NCBI RefSeq assembly: GCF_902506065.1
Contig: NZ_LR732912.1
Span: forward strand, 1,682,742 to 1,746,741
Source of the DNA: Arthrobacter sp. 9V
GTDB lineage: Bacteria; Actinomycetota; Actinomycetes; Actinomycetales; Micrococcaceae
Length of the DNA stretch: 64,000 bases
Reading direction: 5' to 3'
The translations under genes were made by a program, and so were the position numbers. The notes below the pieces were generated by a model. The model worked only from the letters and a program-made list of their open reading frames with translations. It was not told the origin of the DNA and did not search any database. Positions within the stretch are counted from its first letter, which is position 1. Each line of letters opens with the position of its first letter. Below, piece by piece: positions 35,939-45,629 of the stretch.

Positions 35939-38900
35939 TTGCACCTGAAAAGTTTGACTGTCCGAGGATTCAAGTCGTTTGCGTCGGCCACCACCTTCGA
36001 CTTTGAGCCCGGCGTCACCGCCGTCGTGGGTCCCAACGGATCAGGCAAATCCAACGTAGTGGATGCCCTGGCCTGGGTCATGGGAGAGCAAGGCGCCAAA
36101 ACTCTTCGCGGCGGCAAAATGGAAGACGTCATCTTCGCAGGTACTTCCGGCCGTCCACCCCTGGGCAGGGCCCACGTTGCACTGACAATCGACAATGCGG
36201 ACAACGCACTTCCCATCGAGTACAGCGAAGTGACCATCTCCCGGACCCTCTTCCGCACGGGCGGTTCCGAATACGCCATCAACGGCGCACCCTGCAGGCT
36301 CTTGGACATCCAGGAACTCCTCTCCGACTCCGGACTGGGCCGCGAAATGCACGTCATCGTTGGACAAGGGCAACTGGACCGCGTGCTCCATGCCACCCCC
36401 GAGGACCGCCGGGGTTTCATCGAAGAAGCTGCAGGAATCCTCAAGCACCGCCGCCGCAAGGAAAAGACTGTCCGCAAGCTCGAAGCCATGCAGGCCAACC
36501 TTGCCCGGCTCGGTGACCTCACGGCAGAGATACGGCGGCAACTCACGCCCTTGGGTAAGCAAGCGGAAATAGCCCGCCGCGCCCAGACGGTTCAGTTCGA
36601 TGTCCGCGATGCCCGCTCCCGGCTCTTGGCGGACGACCTCGTTCAACTGAGAACCACCCTTGAAAAGGACGTTGCTGACGAAGCAGCCCTCAAGGAACGC
36701 CGCCAGGTGGTTGAGGCAGGGCTTGGCACGGGCCGGCGCCGCCAAGCTGCCTTGGAGCAGCAAGCCGCCCAAGCCACACCGCGGCTGAACGCCGCACGCG
36801 ATCATTGGTACCAGCTGTCGGCAAACCGGGAAAGGCTGCGCTCCCTCGGCTCCCTGGCCACCGAACGCAGGCGGCTCCTGGGCTCCGCAGAGGCGTCCCC
36901 GGACACTGGACGCGATCCCGAACAACTTGAACGCCAGGCTGCCCGGGTCCGTGAGGAACAGGCCGCCCTTGAACACGACATCCTTGCCAAACAGGCCGCG
37001 CTTTTGGAAGCCACTGTGGCGAAGGACTCAGCCGAAGCGCTCGCAGCCGCGGAGGACAAGCGCTTGACGGCAATGCTGAGGGCAGCAGCAGACCGCAGAG
37101 AAGGGTTGGCCAGGCTGGCAGGGCAAGTGGCCGCCGCCAGGTCCCGGGCTGAGGCTGCCGAGGCTGAACGTGGTCGCCTGAGGGAGTCCCTGGCTGCCGG
37201 TGATGAACGTCGCCGCAAGGCTCAGAGCGAGTTCACCGCCCTCGAGTCTCAAGTAGCGGGCGTTGAAGACGGCGAAGAGAGCCTCGATGCCGACTACGAG
37301 GACGCCAACGATCTCCTGGATGCAGTCGTGGCGGAGATCGAGGAACTGAAAGCTTCTGAGAGGGAAGCTGTCCGTGAGAGGGACGCTCTGACGGCGCGGC
37401 GGGATGCCCTACAGCTTGGGCTTAACCGCAAGGATGGTTCCGGAAGTCTTTTGACCGCCGACGGCGTCCTTGGACCTTTGGCGGCGCTGGTTACCATCGA
37501 ACCGGGATATGAAGCAGCCATAGCTGCTGCCTTGGGGAGCGCCTCGGATGCTTTGGTGGTTGCCGATCCGGACAGCGCTGTAGCGGCCATCCGGATGTTA
37601 AAGGATGACGACGCCGGCAGGGCAGCCCTGCTTCTTGCCGGCGGTACTGCCGCAGCTGAAAACGCCCGAGCCAACTCCGCACTTCCTGTCGGAAGCCGTT
37701 GGGCGGTGGATGTTGTCACGATTGCTGATCCCGCTATCCACGGAACGATCGGGCTCCTGGCCCGTACCGCCGTCGTTGATGACCTGGAAGCGGCGGCTGC
37801 CCTTATCGCCGAACATCCCGACCTCAGGGCCGTTACCCGTGAGGGTGACGTCCTCACCTCACTGACAGTCACCGGTGGCTCCGCCAGCGCGCCGTCGCTG
37901 CTGGAAGTTCAGGCTGCAGTGGACGACGCCGTTACCCGGCTCCAGGAGGTCACGGCGCGTTTGGAACGTGGACGCTTCGCTTTGGCCGGGGCGCAATCGC
38001 GCCGTGCCGAGGCACAGGATCGCGCAGACGCCGCGTTGGAACGCCTGCATGAATCGGATGCCCGCCTTGCCGCTGTAGCTGAGCGACTCGGTCATCTCAA
38101 CTCTCTTCTTCGCAGCGCCGTTGGCGAAAGTGAAAGGCTCGCTGCGTCCATGGCCAGGGCTGAAGCCAACATCGCAGAAGCACAGCTGGATCTTGAAGTC
38201 GCGGCAGAACGTCTGGCAGCGGCTCAGGAAGCTCCGGACGAAGAACCGTCCACGGATCGACGGGACGAACTCGCAGCCCAAGCCAGGACTGCCCGGGCAG
38301 CCGAAACCGAAGCCCGCCTTGCCCTCCGGACGTCCGAGGAACAGTTGGGAGCCATCAGCAACAGGGCGGCATCCCTTGAGCGGGCCGCAGCGACCGAGCG
38401 ACGTGCCCGGGAAGAGGCCGCCCGACGCGCGCAACGCCGTCGCGCGCAGGCACAGCGTGCGGCGGCAGTCGCCTCAGCGGGGGAACAGGCTCTCGGGTTT
38501 ATTGATGTCTCGGTGGACGTTGCCGGCTATGAGCGTGACCTTGCCGAACAACAGCGGGAGCAGCTGGAGAAGGAACTAGCCGAGGTCCGCTCCGGCAACG
38601 ACGCCTTGGCCCGGGAGCTTGCCGAACTGACGGACTCGGTGCACAGGGATGAGATGGCCCGGACCCAGCAGCGGCTTCGCATCGAGGCTTTGGAAACGCG
38701 GTCCGTTGAAGAACTGGGTCTCTCCGGCGAACAACTCGTCGCCGATTACGGCCCTGATCAACCCGTTCCGCTGCCTCCTGGAGCCACCACGGATAAGTGG
38801 GCCGAACTCCGGGCCCCCGTTGATGAAAACGGCGAGGCCATCATTGAGGGGATTCCGTTCGTACGGGCTGAGCAGGAGAAGAGGCTGAAGAAAGCCGAGC

Positions 38901-39517
38901 GCGAACTCGCGGCTCTTGGCAAAGTCAACCCGCTGGCGTTGGAAGAGTTCGCAGCCCTGGAAGAGCGGCACCAGTTCCTCAGCTCGCAGCTTGAAGACCT
39001 TAAGTCCAGCCGCAGGGACCTGCTGGACATCATCAAAGAAGTGGACAACCGTGTTCAGCAGGTGTTCACGGAGGCCTTTGCTGACACCTCAGCACAGTTC
39101 GACCACGTCTTCGCCAGGCTTTTCCCCGGCGGTGAGGGCCGCTTGGTACTCACCGACCCCGACGACATGCTGACAACCGGCATTGAAGTGGAAGCCCGGC
39201 CGGCGGGCAAGAAGATCAAGAGGCTTTCCTTGCTCTCCGGTGGCGAACGCTCACTGACGGCAGTGGCATTGTTGGTGGCCATCTTCAAAGCCCGGCCGTC
39301 GCCCTTCTATGTCATGGACGAGGTAGAGGCGGCGCTGGACGATACCAACCTGGGCCGGCTCATCACCATCTTTGAGGAGCTGCGTGAGTCCAGCCAGCTG
39401 ATTGTGATCACCCACCAGAAGCGCACCATGGAAGTTGCAGACGCGCTGTACGGAGTGACAATGAGGGGCGACGGCGTCTCAACAGTCATCAGCCAGAGGC
39501 TCGGTGCCGGGGCATAG
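35939..39517 (+). CDS. smc: Chromosome segregation protein SMC
   Basis: 1192 residues from TTG 35939, matching family N-termini (HLKSLTVRGFKSFA). ATG 35834 would add 35 residues with no family support. Walker A is GPNGSGKSN (31-39). Two long coiled coils, very rich in Ala/Arg/Glu, flank a hinge at about 500-650 (DGVLGPLAALVTIEPGYE). The ABC signature is SLLSGGERSLT (about 1097), and Walker B is FYVMDEVEAALDD (about 1122). With ScpAB it condenses and separates chromosomes. It is followed 20 nt later by ftsY. Confidence 0.95.
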   Translation: MHLKSLTVRGFKSFASATTFDFEPGVTAVVGPNGSGKSNVVDALAWVMGEQGAKTLRGGKMEDVIFAGTSGRPPLGRAHVALTIDNADNALPIEYSEVTISRTLFRTGGSEYAINGAPCRLLDIQELLSDSGLGREMHVIVGQGQLDRVLHATPEDRRGFIEEAAGILKHRRRKEKTVRKLEAMQANLARLGDLTAEIRRQLTPLGKQAEIARRAQTVQFDVRDARSRLLADDLVQLRTTLEKDVADEAALKERRQVVEAGLGTGRRRQAALEQQAAQATPRLNAARDHWYQLSANRERLRSLGSLATERRRLLGSAEASPDTGRDPEQLERQAARVREEQAALEHDILAKQAALLEATVAKDSAEALAAAEDKRLTAMLRAAADRREGLARLAGQVAAARSRAEAAEAERGRLRESLAAGDERRRKAQSEFTALESQVAGVEDGEESLDADYEDANDLLDAVVAEIEELKASEREAVRERDALTARRDALQLGLNRKDGSGSLLTADGVLGPLAALVTIEPGYEAAIAAALGSASDALVVADPDSAVAAIRMLKDDDAGRAALLLAGGTAAAENARANSALPVGSRWAVDVVTIADPAIHGTIGLLARTAVVDDLEAAAALIAEHPDLRAVTREGDVLTSLTVTGGSASAPSLLEVQAAVDDAVTRLQEVTARLERGRFALAGAQSRRAEAQDRADAALERLHESDARLAAVAERLGHLNSLLRSAVGESERLAASMARAEANIAEAQLDLEVAAERLAAAQEAPDEEPSTDRRDELAAQARTARAAETEARLALRTSEEQLGAISNRAASLERAAATERRAREEAARRAQRRRAQAQRAAAVASAGEQALGFIDVSVDVAGYERDLAEQQREQLEKELAEVRSGNDALARELAELTDSVHRDEMARTQQRLRIEALETRSVEELGLSGEQLVADYGPDQPVPLPPGATTDKWAELRAPVDENGEAIIEGIPFVRAEQEKRLKKAERELAALGKVNPLALEEFAALEERHQFLSSQLEDLKSSRRDLLDIIKEVDNRVQQVFTEAFADTSAQFDHVFARLFPGGEGRLVLTDPDDMLTTGIEVEARPAGKKIKRLSLLSGGERSLTAVALLVAIFKARPSPFYVMDEVEAALDDTNLGRLITIFEELRESSQLIVITHQKRTMEVADALYGVTMRGDGVSTVISQRLGAGA

Positions 39518-39537
39518 CTTTGTGAGAAGGTAGGGGA

Positions 39538-40743
39538 GTGAACGATTTCCTACCCATAATTCTGTCCATTCTCGCTGCGCTCGTCGTGGTTGGCGGACTG
39601 GTGCCGGTACTGATGAAAGCCCGGAAGACCGGCGCCAAGTACCCCGGCACGCGTGACGCAAACGATCCCGTCCAGTCATCGGCAGCAGGCGGCGGAACCC
39701 TTGTGGAGGACCGCCCGGACGCGGTCAAGGCCCCGGCTCCCACTTTCGACGGGGCGGTGGATGATACCGATGTCCCGGACGACGTCGCCGGGCTCGAGAC
39801 CATCGCCATTGACACTCCGGCACCGGTGGAAGGCAGGCTCACCCGCCTTCGTGCCCGCTTGATCAAGTCCAACAACATTCTGGGCAAGGGCCTGCTGGCT
39901 CTGCTGTCGGGCGACAAGATCGACGAAAACGTGTGGGACGAGGTGGAAGAGACCCTCCTCCTGGCTGATCTTGGCACCGAACCCACCATGCAGCTGGTGG
40001 ATGCCCTGCGTGAGCGCGTCAAGGTGCTGGGCACCCGCAGCCCCGAGGACGTCAAGGCGATGCTCCGTGAGGAACTCATCAAGCTGGTGGATCCGGGCAT
40101 GGACCGTTCCTTGAACGTCGAGCGCAAGGGTGACCGTCCCGCCGTCGTGCTTGTTGTTGGCGTGAACGGTGTAGGCAAAACCACCACCGTGGGCAAGCTG
40201 GCACGTGTTCTGGTAGCCGAGGACAAGGACGTCCTGTTGGGCGCCGCTGACACTTTCAGGGCTGCTGCTGCCGAGCAGCTGGCCACCTGGGGACAGCGCG
40301 TCGGTGTGCCCACCGTGAAGTCTGACATTGACGGCGCCGATCCTGCTTCCGTGGCCTACGAAGCCGTGAAGGCAGGCATCGATCAGGAAGTCGACGTGGT
40401 CATGGTTGATACCGCAGGACGCCTGCAGAACAAGACTGGGCTGATGGATGAGCTCGGCAAGGTCAAGCGGGTCATTGAGAAGCTGGCCGAAGTGGATGAG
40501 GTCCTGCTGGTCCTGGACGCCACCACCGGGCAGAACGGACTGAACCAGGCGCGCGTCTTCGCCGAGGTAGTGAACATCACGGGCATCGTGCTCACCAAAC
40601 TTGATGGAACTGCCAAGGGCGGCATTGTTGTGGCCATTCAGAAGTCACTGGGTGTTCCGGTGAAGCTCATTGGCTTGGGTGAAGGCCCGGACGACCTCGC
40701 GCCGTTCGACGCCGAAAGCTTCGTGGACGCACTGCTCAACTAA
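39538..40743 (+). CDS. ftsY: Signal recognition particle receptor FtsY
   Basis: 401 residues from GTG 39538, with AGGGGA just upstream. An N-terminal membrane helix (4-26) and an acidic linker precede the NG domain. GTPase motifs are VGVNGVGKTTT, LLGAADTFRAAAAEQL, MVDTAGRLQNK and VLTKLDGTAKGG. It docks the Ffh-RNA-ribosome complex to the membrane. Its partner gene ffh lies 4.9 kb downstream in this window. Confidence 0.97.
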   Translation: MNDFLPIILSILAALVVVGGLVPVLMKARKTGAKYPGTRDANDPVQSSAAGGGTLVEDRPDAVKAPAPTFDGAVDDTDVPDDVAGLETIAIDTPAPVEGRLTRLRARLIKSNNILGKGLLALLSGDKIDENVWDEVEETLLLADLGTEPTMQLVDALRERVKVLGTRSPEDVKAMLREELIKLVDPGMDRSLNVERKGDRPAVVLVVGVNGVGKTTTVGKLARVLVAEDKDVLLGAADTFRAAAAEQLATWGQRVGVPTVKSDIDGADPASVAYEAVKAGIDQEVDVVMVDTAGRLQNKTGLMDELGKVKRVIEKLAEVDEVLLVLDATTGQNGLNQARVFAEVVNITGIVLTKLDGTAKGGIVVAIQKSLGVPVKLIGLGEGPDDLAPFDAESFVDALLN

Positions 40744-40753
40744 CGTGCCTCAC

Positions 40754-40816
40754 CTGACTGGCTGGCAGCAGGGGTTGTTCTGAAAACTCAGAGCACCCCG
40801 CCGCCAGTCAGTTTTT
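40754..40816. terminator. Bidirectional terminator between ftsY and the convergent MFS gene
   Basis: CTGACTGGC (40754-40762) pairs with GCCAGTCAG (40803-40811), followed by TTTTT on the plus strand. The right arm overlaps the MFS stop codon. An inner GGGG/CCCC pair lengthens the stem. Confidence 0.75.
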
Positions 40817-42028
40817 GGGTTTAAGGGGTTCCCGTGCCGGAAGCCAGGCCACGGCGGTGAGGAGGAGCACGCCTCCGGTGATGCCGAAAGCCCAGCCGTA
40901 GCCCAGGCGGTCAGCGAGGAGCCCGGCCACGATCGGACCGATGATCGCCCCGGTGTCCGCGGCCATTTGGAAGATGGCCAGTACTTTCCCTCCCGAGCGT
41001 CCGCGCCCGATGACATCAGCCACGGCGGCCTGCTGCGCAGGGCCCAGTAAGCCGGAGCCGAAGCCTGCCACTGCGGATGCGATGAGGAATCCGGTCAGGT
41101 CCGTCGTGAGCCCGATGACGCCGGTGGCCGTACCTGTGATGAGCAAACCAGGGATCAGAAGCGGCTTGCGACCCCAGAAATCTGCGAGCCGCCCGCTGAA
41201 GGTTAGTGCCAAGGCGTTACCCACGGCGAAAATGGCCAGTGCCCACGCCGCGGTCTCCGGAGCGGACTGCAGGACTGCCACCGCGAAAAGCGGAATGGTG
41301 GCCATCCGAACGCCGAACGTCACCCAGCCGTTCCCGAAACTGGAAAAGATGGCGGCACGGTAGGCGGAGTCCGCCAAGGCTTCTTTGACCGTCATGGCCG
41401 GGGCAGGTGCGGTGTCCTCCGCCGCGTTGCCTGGGCCGCTGAGCATGGTCCGCACCACCAGGGCGGCCACCAGCAGCGCTCCTGCGTAGGCCAGGAAAGG
41501 TACCCGGAGGCCGAAGCCTGCCAGCAGACCTCCCACTACCGGGCCCAGCACGCTTCCGATCAGAAATGCGGAGGCATAGGCGCCGGACACGCGACCCCGT
41601 CGCTCAGGCGGGGCGAGGCGAATAAGCAAGCCCATGGCGGCAACGGTAAACATCACCGAGCCGGCCCCGCCCAGACCCCGGAAGATCAGCAGCTGCCAAT
41701 AATCCTGCGCGAAGGCGCACGCCGCGGTGGAGACTGCCACGATCAGCAAACCGCTGACGTAGACATTCCGTTCGCCGAACCGTCCAATCAAGGCGCCGCC
41801 GGCCGGGGCGAAGACCAGCCGCATGAACGCGAAGATACTTACAATCACCGCCGCAGCAGTGGCGCCAACATCGAAGGTGGTGGCGAACTGCGGCAGAACC
41901 GGGGCCACCAAGCCGAAGCCCAGCGCAATCAGGAACGCCGCAGCCAACATCACCTTGATATCGCGCGGGAGGGGAGTCTTCTCCGACCTGATCCTTGGGG
42001 CTTGAACGGATCTGGGCGACTCAGTCAT
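40808..42028 (-). CDS. MFS transporter (drug-efflux-like)
   Basis: 406 residues, 12 predicted helices. The start region IALGFGLVAPVLPQFATTF and motif A GALIGRFGERNVYVSG are typical of the DHA1 drug:H+ antiporter group. GSVLGPVVGGLLAG is motif C (antiporter signature) in helix 5. The substrate is unknown. It interrupts the common ftsY-amtB adjacency and is transcribed the opposite way. Confidence 0.88.
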   Translation of the reverse strand: MTESPRSVQAPRIRSEKTPLPRDIKVMLAAAFLIALGFGLVAPVLPQFATTFDVGATAAAVIVSIFAFMRLVFAPAGGALIGRFGERNVYVSGLLIVAVSTAACAFAQDYWQLLIFRGLGGAGSVMFTVAAMGLLIRLAPPERRGRVSGAYASAFLIGSVLGPVVGGLLAGFGLRVPFLAYAGALLVAALVVRTMLSGPGNAAEDTAPAPAMTVKEALADSAYRAAIFSSFGNGWVTFGVRMATIPLFAVAVLQSAPETAAWALAIFAVGNALALTFSGRLADFWGRKPLLIPGLLITGTATGVIGLTTDLTGFLIASAVAGFGSGLLGPAQQAAVADVIGRGRSGGKVLAIFQMAADTGAIIGPIVAGLLADRLGYGWAFGITGGVLLLTAVAWLPAREPLKPKN

Positions 42029-42115
42029 ACAGTGCTGGTCCTTCTTGTGGATTCTCGGTGGTACTTCTGGGGCTCATGAGGTGTGTGTGGTCCAAAACCG
42101 GACATTTCCAGTGAA

Positions 42116-42153
42116 GTCCGACGCCTGAAACATATCCGTAACACCGGGGATAT
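42116..42153 (+). promoter_or_regulatory. GlnR-like box upstream of amtB
   Basis: GAAAC (42127-42131) and GTAAC (42138-42142) are separated by exactly 6 nt. Weaker half-sites GTCCG (42116) and GATAT (42149) continue the 11-nt period. This matches the known actinobacterial GlnR layout gTnAC-n6-GaAAC repeated. It lies about 160 nt before amtB. A weaker GTAAC-n6-GACAT follows at 42180-42195. Confidence 0.55.
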
Positions 42154-42304
42154 GCACCATTTACGTTGGGGAGGTTGTTGTAACGAGCCCGACATCTAAA
42201 ACCTGCGCAGGTGAAACACGGCGGCACAAAACTCTTAAGCAGGACGCAAACGGCGTCAGGACAGCGGTTGAACCGCAGAACCAAGCAAGAGAGGAACGTG
42301 CACC

Positions 42305-43633
42305 ATGGAACTTACCGCAGGTCACGTATGGGTCATGGTGGCGGCGGCACTCGTGCTGTTCATGACACCTGGTCTGGCATTTTTCTACGGCGGCATGACA
42401 CGCGCCAAGGCAGCCTTGAACATGATGATGATGAGCTTCATCTCCATCGGCATCGTCGGCGTCGTCTGGGTGCTGTGGGGCGCATCAATGAGTTCCGGCG
42501 AAGGCTTCCTGGAGATCGTGGGCAACCCGTTCGCCACCTTCGGTCTTGAAGGCATCAACACCCCGGATGGCTTGATCAAGGTAGGCTACGCAGCCACCTT
42601 CGCCATCATCACCGTAGCTCTCATCAGCGGTGCTATCGCTGACCGCGCAAAGTTCGGTGCATGGACGATCTTCGTACCGGTCTGGGTCACCCTGGTTTAC
42701 TGCCCGCTGGCCTACATGGTGTGGGGCGGCGGCCTGTTCGGCCCCGAAGGCGCAATCGGCAAGGCCCTCGGCCCGGCCATCGACTTCGCCGGTGGCACCG
42801 TGGTGCACATCAATGCCGGTGTAGCTGCACTGGTTCTGGTACTCATCATTGGTAACCGCCGCGGCTTCGGCAAAGACCCGAACCACCGCCCGCACAACAT
42901 CCCGTTCGTGATGCTCGGCGCAGCCATTCTCTGGTTCGGCTGGTTCGGCTTCAACGGTGGTGCAGCCACCACTGCCGAGCAAGGCGGCCTCATCTGGATC
43001 AACACCCTTGCAGCCCCGGCCGCAGCCATGATCGGCTGGCTCATCACCGAACGTATCCGCGATGGACACCCGACGTCGCTGGGCGCAGCCTCCGGTGTGG
43101 TTGCCGGCCTTGTTGCCATCACCCCCGCATGTGCCAATGTCAGCCCTGTTGGTGCCCTCGGACTCGGTGTAGTTGCCGGTGTAGCATCAGCGCTTGCTGT
43201 GGGCCTCAAGTTCCGCTGGGGCTTCGATGACTCCCTGGACGTTGTTGGCGTCCACCTCGTGTCCGGCATCATCGGCACCGTGGCTCTGGGCTTCATTGCC
43301 CTTCCCACGGACGGCGTCGGCGGCGGTCTCTTCTACGGCGGCGGGATGACGCAAATGTGGGCACAGCTGGCAGCAGCCGGCATTGCCATCGCTTTCTCGG
43401 CCATCATGACGGCCATCATCGCCTTGGCTATCCACAAGACCATGGGCTTCCGGGTGTCCACCGAGCAGGAGAACGTTGGCGTAGACCTCAGCCTCCACGC
43501 TGAGACGGCTTACGAGTTCGGTGTCAACGGCCACGGTGGCAGCTTCCAGCCGCTGCACGAGGCCATGACAGGAAAGTCGGAGACTGCGGCAGAGAAGACC
43601 CCCGCAGAAGGCAAGGAGAGTGTCCAGGCATGA
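42305..43633 (+). CDS. amtB: Ammonium transporter
   Basis: 442 residues, 11 helices expected. Family blocks are FMTPGLAFFYGGMTRAK, VTLVYCPLAYMVWGGG, DFAGGTVVHINAG (pore His) and ILWFGWFGFNGG, with the second pore His in VVGVHLVSGIIG. It brings ammonium across the membrane under nitrogen limitation. ATGA couples it to glnK, its PII regulator. A GlnR-like box upstream fits nitrogen control. Confidence 0.96.
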   Translation: MELTAGHVWVMVAAALVLFMTPGLAFFYGGMTRAKAALNMMMMSFISIGIVGVVWVLWGASMSSGEGFLEIVGNPFATFGLEGINTPDGLIKVGYAATFAIITVALISGAIADRAKFGAWTIFVPVWVTLVYCPLAYMVWGGGLFGPEGAIGKALGPAIDFAGGTVVHINAGVAALVLVLIIGNRRGFGKDPNHRPHNIPFVMLGAAILWFGWFGFNGGAATTAEQGGLIWINTLAAPAAAMIGWLITERIRDGHPTSLGAASGVVAGLVAITPACANVSPVGALGLGVVAGVASALAVGLKFRWGFDDSLDVVGVHLVSGIIGTVALGFIALPTDGVGGGLFYGGGMTQMWAQLAAAGIAIAFSAIMTAIIALAIHKTMGFRVSTEQENVGVDLSLHAETAYEFGVNGHGGSFQPLHEAMTGKSETAAEKTPAEGKESVQA

Positions 43634-43968
43634 AGCTCATCACAGCGATCGTCCGTCCCGAAAAGCTTGAAGCAGTCCGCGAAGGCCTCGAAGCTTACGG
43701 GGTTCAAGGGCTGACGGTCAGTGCGGCCAGTGGCTACGGCCGTCAGCGGGGCTACACCGAGGTGTACCGCGGAGCGGAGTACAACGTGGATCTTCTGCCG
43801 AAGATCCGCATCGAGGTCCTCGCCACGGATGAGCAGGCAGACGACATCCTGGATGTTCTCATCGCCAGCTCAAACACAGGCCGAGCCGGTGACGGCAAGG
43901 TGTGGACCGTGGATGTTTACGAAGCAGTCAGGGTCAGGACAGGGGAGCGCGGCGCAGCCGCAATCTAA
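43630..43968 (+). CDS. glnK: Nitrogen regulatory protein PII
   Basis: 112 residues, exact PII length, ATGA-overlapped with amtB. The T-loop modification site Tyr51 is in GAEYNVDLLPK. The C-terminal signature is TGRAGDGKVWTVDVYEAVRVRTGERG. It blocks AmtB when nitrogen is plentiful and senses 2-oxoglutarate/ATP. The modifying enzyme GlnD, normally next, is absent here; a strong terminator ends the operon. Confidence 0.97.
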   Translation: MKLITAIVRPEKLEAVREGLEAYGVQGLTVSAASGYGRQRGYTEVYRGAEYNVDLLPKIRIEVLATDEQADDILDVLIASSNTGRAGDGKVWTVDVYEAVRVRTGERGAAAI

Positions 43969-44002
43969 GCCCTCCGGGCAACAAAGTCCTTACCGAAGCA
44001 AA

Positions 44003-44040
44003 AAGCGGGCCGGGTACCAGTCAAGGTACCCGGCCCGCTT
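44003..44040. terminator. Bidirectional terminator after glnK
   Basis: A perfect 16-bp stem (44003-44018 with 44025-44040) with loop AGTCAA. Flanking A-run on the left and T on the right let it act for both glnK and the convergent dehydrogenase gene. Confidence 0.9.
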
Positions 44041-44060
44041 GCGGTTGTGGAGGGCTTTCG

Positions 44061-45461
44061 TTAGTCCACGACGCCGGTGGGCCAGTTCGCCGGGCCCGCG
44101 CCGCCGGCGTCGTACTCTTCCAGCGGGACGTCGCCGCCCTCCCAGGCGCGCAGGACCGGTTCGATGATCCGCCAGCAGTCCTCCGCGGTATCTCCCCGAA
44201 CAGAGAGCAGGGGGTCGCCGTTCAGAATGCCTTCGAGCACTTCACCGTAAGGAAGCATTCCGGCTGCGTTGAGCTGGGCCACCAGGCTTGCACGGTCCAG
44301 GCTGAAGATGTCGCCGGGGCCGTTCACATCGACGTCGAGTTCCAGTACATCCGGTCCGAAACCGATCCGCAGCTGGTTGGGGGAGTCCACGCCGGTGAAG
44401 CCATTGGGCAGGTGGGGGACCGGCCGGAAGGTGATCACCGCTTCCTTCCGCCGGCGTCCCATGGCCTTGCCGGAGCGAAGGATGAACGGGACACCCTTCC
44501 AGCGCCAGTTGTCTATCTCCACCCGGACCTCTGCCAGGGTTTCGGTGTTGCGGGAAGGGTCAACGCCTTCTTCGGCAGCGTAATCCGGCACCGGCCGGTC
44601 GCCGAGTGTCCCCGCCTTGTAACGCGCCCGGCGTGTGGTGTCGCTGTACGGGGCTTTGATGCTGCTGGCCCGCAGCACCGTCGCAACAGCGTCACGCAGG
44701 TCCCGTTCCTCAATGGTGGCCGGGGCATCTATGGCAAGAAACGCCATGATGTGAAGGAGATGGCTCTGGATCATGTCGCGCAATGCGCCGGCAGTGTCGT
44801 AGTACCTGGCCCGGCCCTCAAGTGCCAGGTCTTCATCAAAGATGACCTCAACCTTCTCGATGTGGTCCCGGTTCCACACCGGTTCCAGGAACCTGTTGGC
44901 GAAACGAAGTCCCAGGATGTTGAGCACCGTGGCTTTGCCGAGGAAGTGATCCACGCGGTGGATGTGGTCTTCCGGGACCAGGGCAGCGAGTGTCTTGTTG
45001 AGCTCATGGGCAGATTCTGTTCCGGAGCCGAAGGGCTTTTCCATCACCAAGCGGGTTCCAGCGGGCAGTTGATCCCGGTGGAGCACCTCGCAGGCCTTCT
45101 GGCTAACGTGGGGCGGCAGGGCGAAGTAGATGGCCACCGGCCCCTCCAGCTTGGCCAGCAGCCCGGCCAGCGGGCCGTCAGCGGTGACATCCACCTGATG
45201 ATATTCGGTGGTCTCCGCAACGGCAGCCACGTCAGCGCGGCCTGCTGCGTCGGCGGCGCTTGATGCTGCAGCGAACGCAGTGTTGACCCGTTCCTGCCAC
45301 TGCCCGGGGGACCACGGGTCAGAACCCGCACCCACCAAACGAAGGCCGGGGGCCCGGCCGGAAGCCAGGAGTCCGGCAAGTCCGGGCAGAAGCAGCCTGC
45401 CTGTCAGGTCCCCGGACGCGCCGAGGATGAGCAACGTTTTTACAGTTGTTTTGCTGGTCAC
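44061..45461 (-). CDS. zwf: Glucose-6-phosphate dehydrogenase
   Basis: 466 residues from the GTG at 45461. The first step of the oxidative pentose phosphate pathway, making NADPH. The nucleotide motif is LLILGASGDLTGRLLLPG; the active site RVDHFLGKATVLNI corresponds to RIDHYLGKE. MEKPFGSG and RWKGVPFILRSGKAMG are further family blocks. It is not with tkt-tal-opcA here, so it is likely a second copy; the Tyr/Glu changes in the active-site block may mean altered kinetics. The frame is open 46 more codons upstream, over the ffh promoter. Confidence 0.9.
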   Translation of the reverse strand: MTSKTTVKTLLILGASGDLTGRLLLPGLAGLLASGRAPGLRLVGAGSDPWSPGQWQERVNTAFAAASSAADAAGRADVAAVAETTEYHQVDVTADGPLAGLLAKLEGPVAIYFALPPHVSQKACEVLHRDQLPAGTRLVMEKPFGSGTESAHELNKTLAALVPEDHIHRVDHFLGKATVLNILGLRFANRFLEPVWNRDHIEKVEVIFDEDLALEGRARYYDTAGALRDMIQSHLLHIMAFLAIDAPATIEERDLRDAVATVLRASSIKAPYSDTTRRARYKAGTLGDRPVPDYAAEEGVDPSRNTETLAEVRVEIDNWRWKGVPFILRSGKAMGRRRKEAVITFRPVPHLPNGFTGVDSPNQLRIGFGPDVLELDVDVNGPGDIFSLDRASLVAQLNAAGMLPYGEVLEGILNGDPLLSVRGDTAEDCWRIIEPVLRAWEGGDVPLEEYDAGGAGPANWPTGVVD

Positions 45462-45478
45462 TGTGCCAGCATGCCATC

Positions 45479-45506
45479 TTGCAGGTGCGACTTGGTACCC
45501 TAGATA
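45479..45506 (+). promoter_or_regulatory. Candidate ffh promoter
   Basis: TTGCAG (45479-45484) and TAGATA (45501-45506) with a 16-nt spacer. It would give a leader of about 115 nt before ffh. Confidence 0.5.
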
Positions 45507-45629
45507 GTCGAGTCCCGTAGTCGAAACAGAATTGTTGGCTGAGGCACATGTGCCGGGGCAAGAATGATCAGGACTATGGCGTGCCGCATTGGCCGCCATT
45601 CGTAGACCATCGAAAGAAGTGCGCGGCGC

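Noticed and set aside
43902..45263. 453-codon plus-strand ORF opposite the glucose-6-phosphate dehydrogenase gene
   Set aside because: It starts inside glnK and runs through the terminator; the minus strand encodes a clear enzyme.
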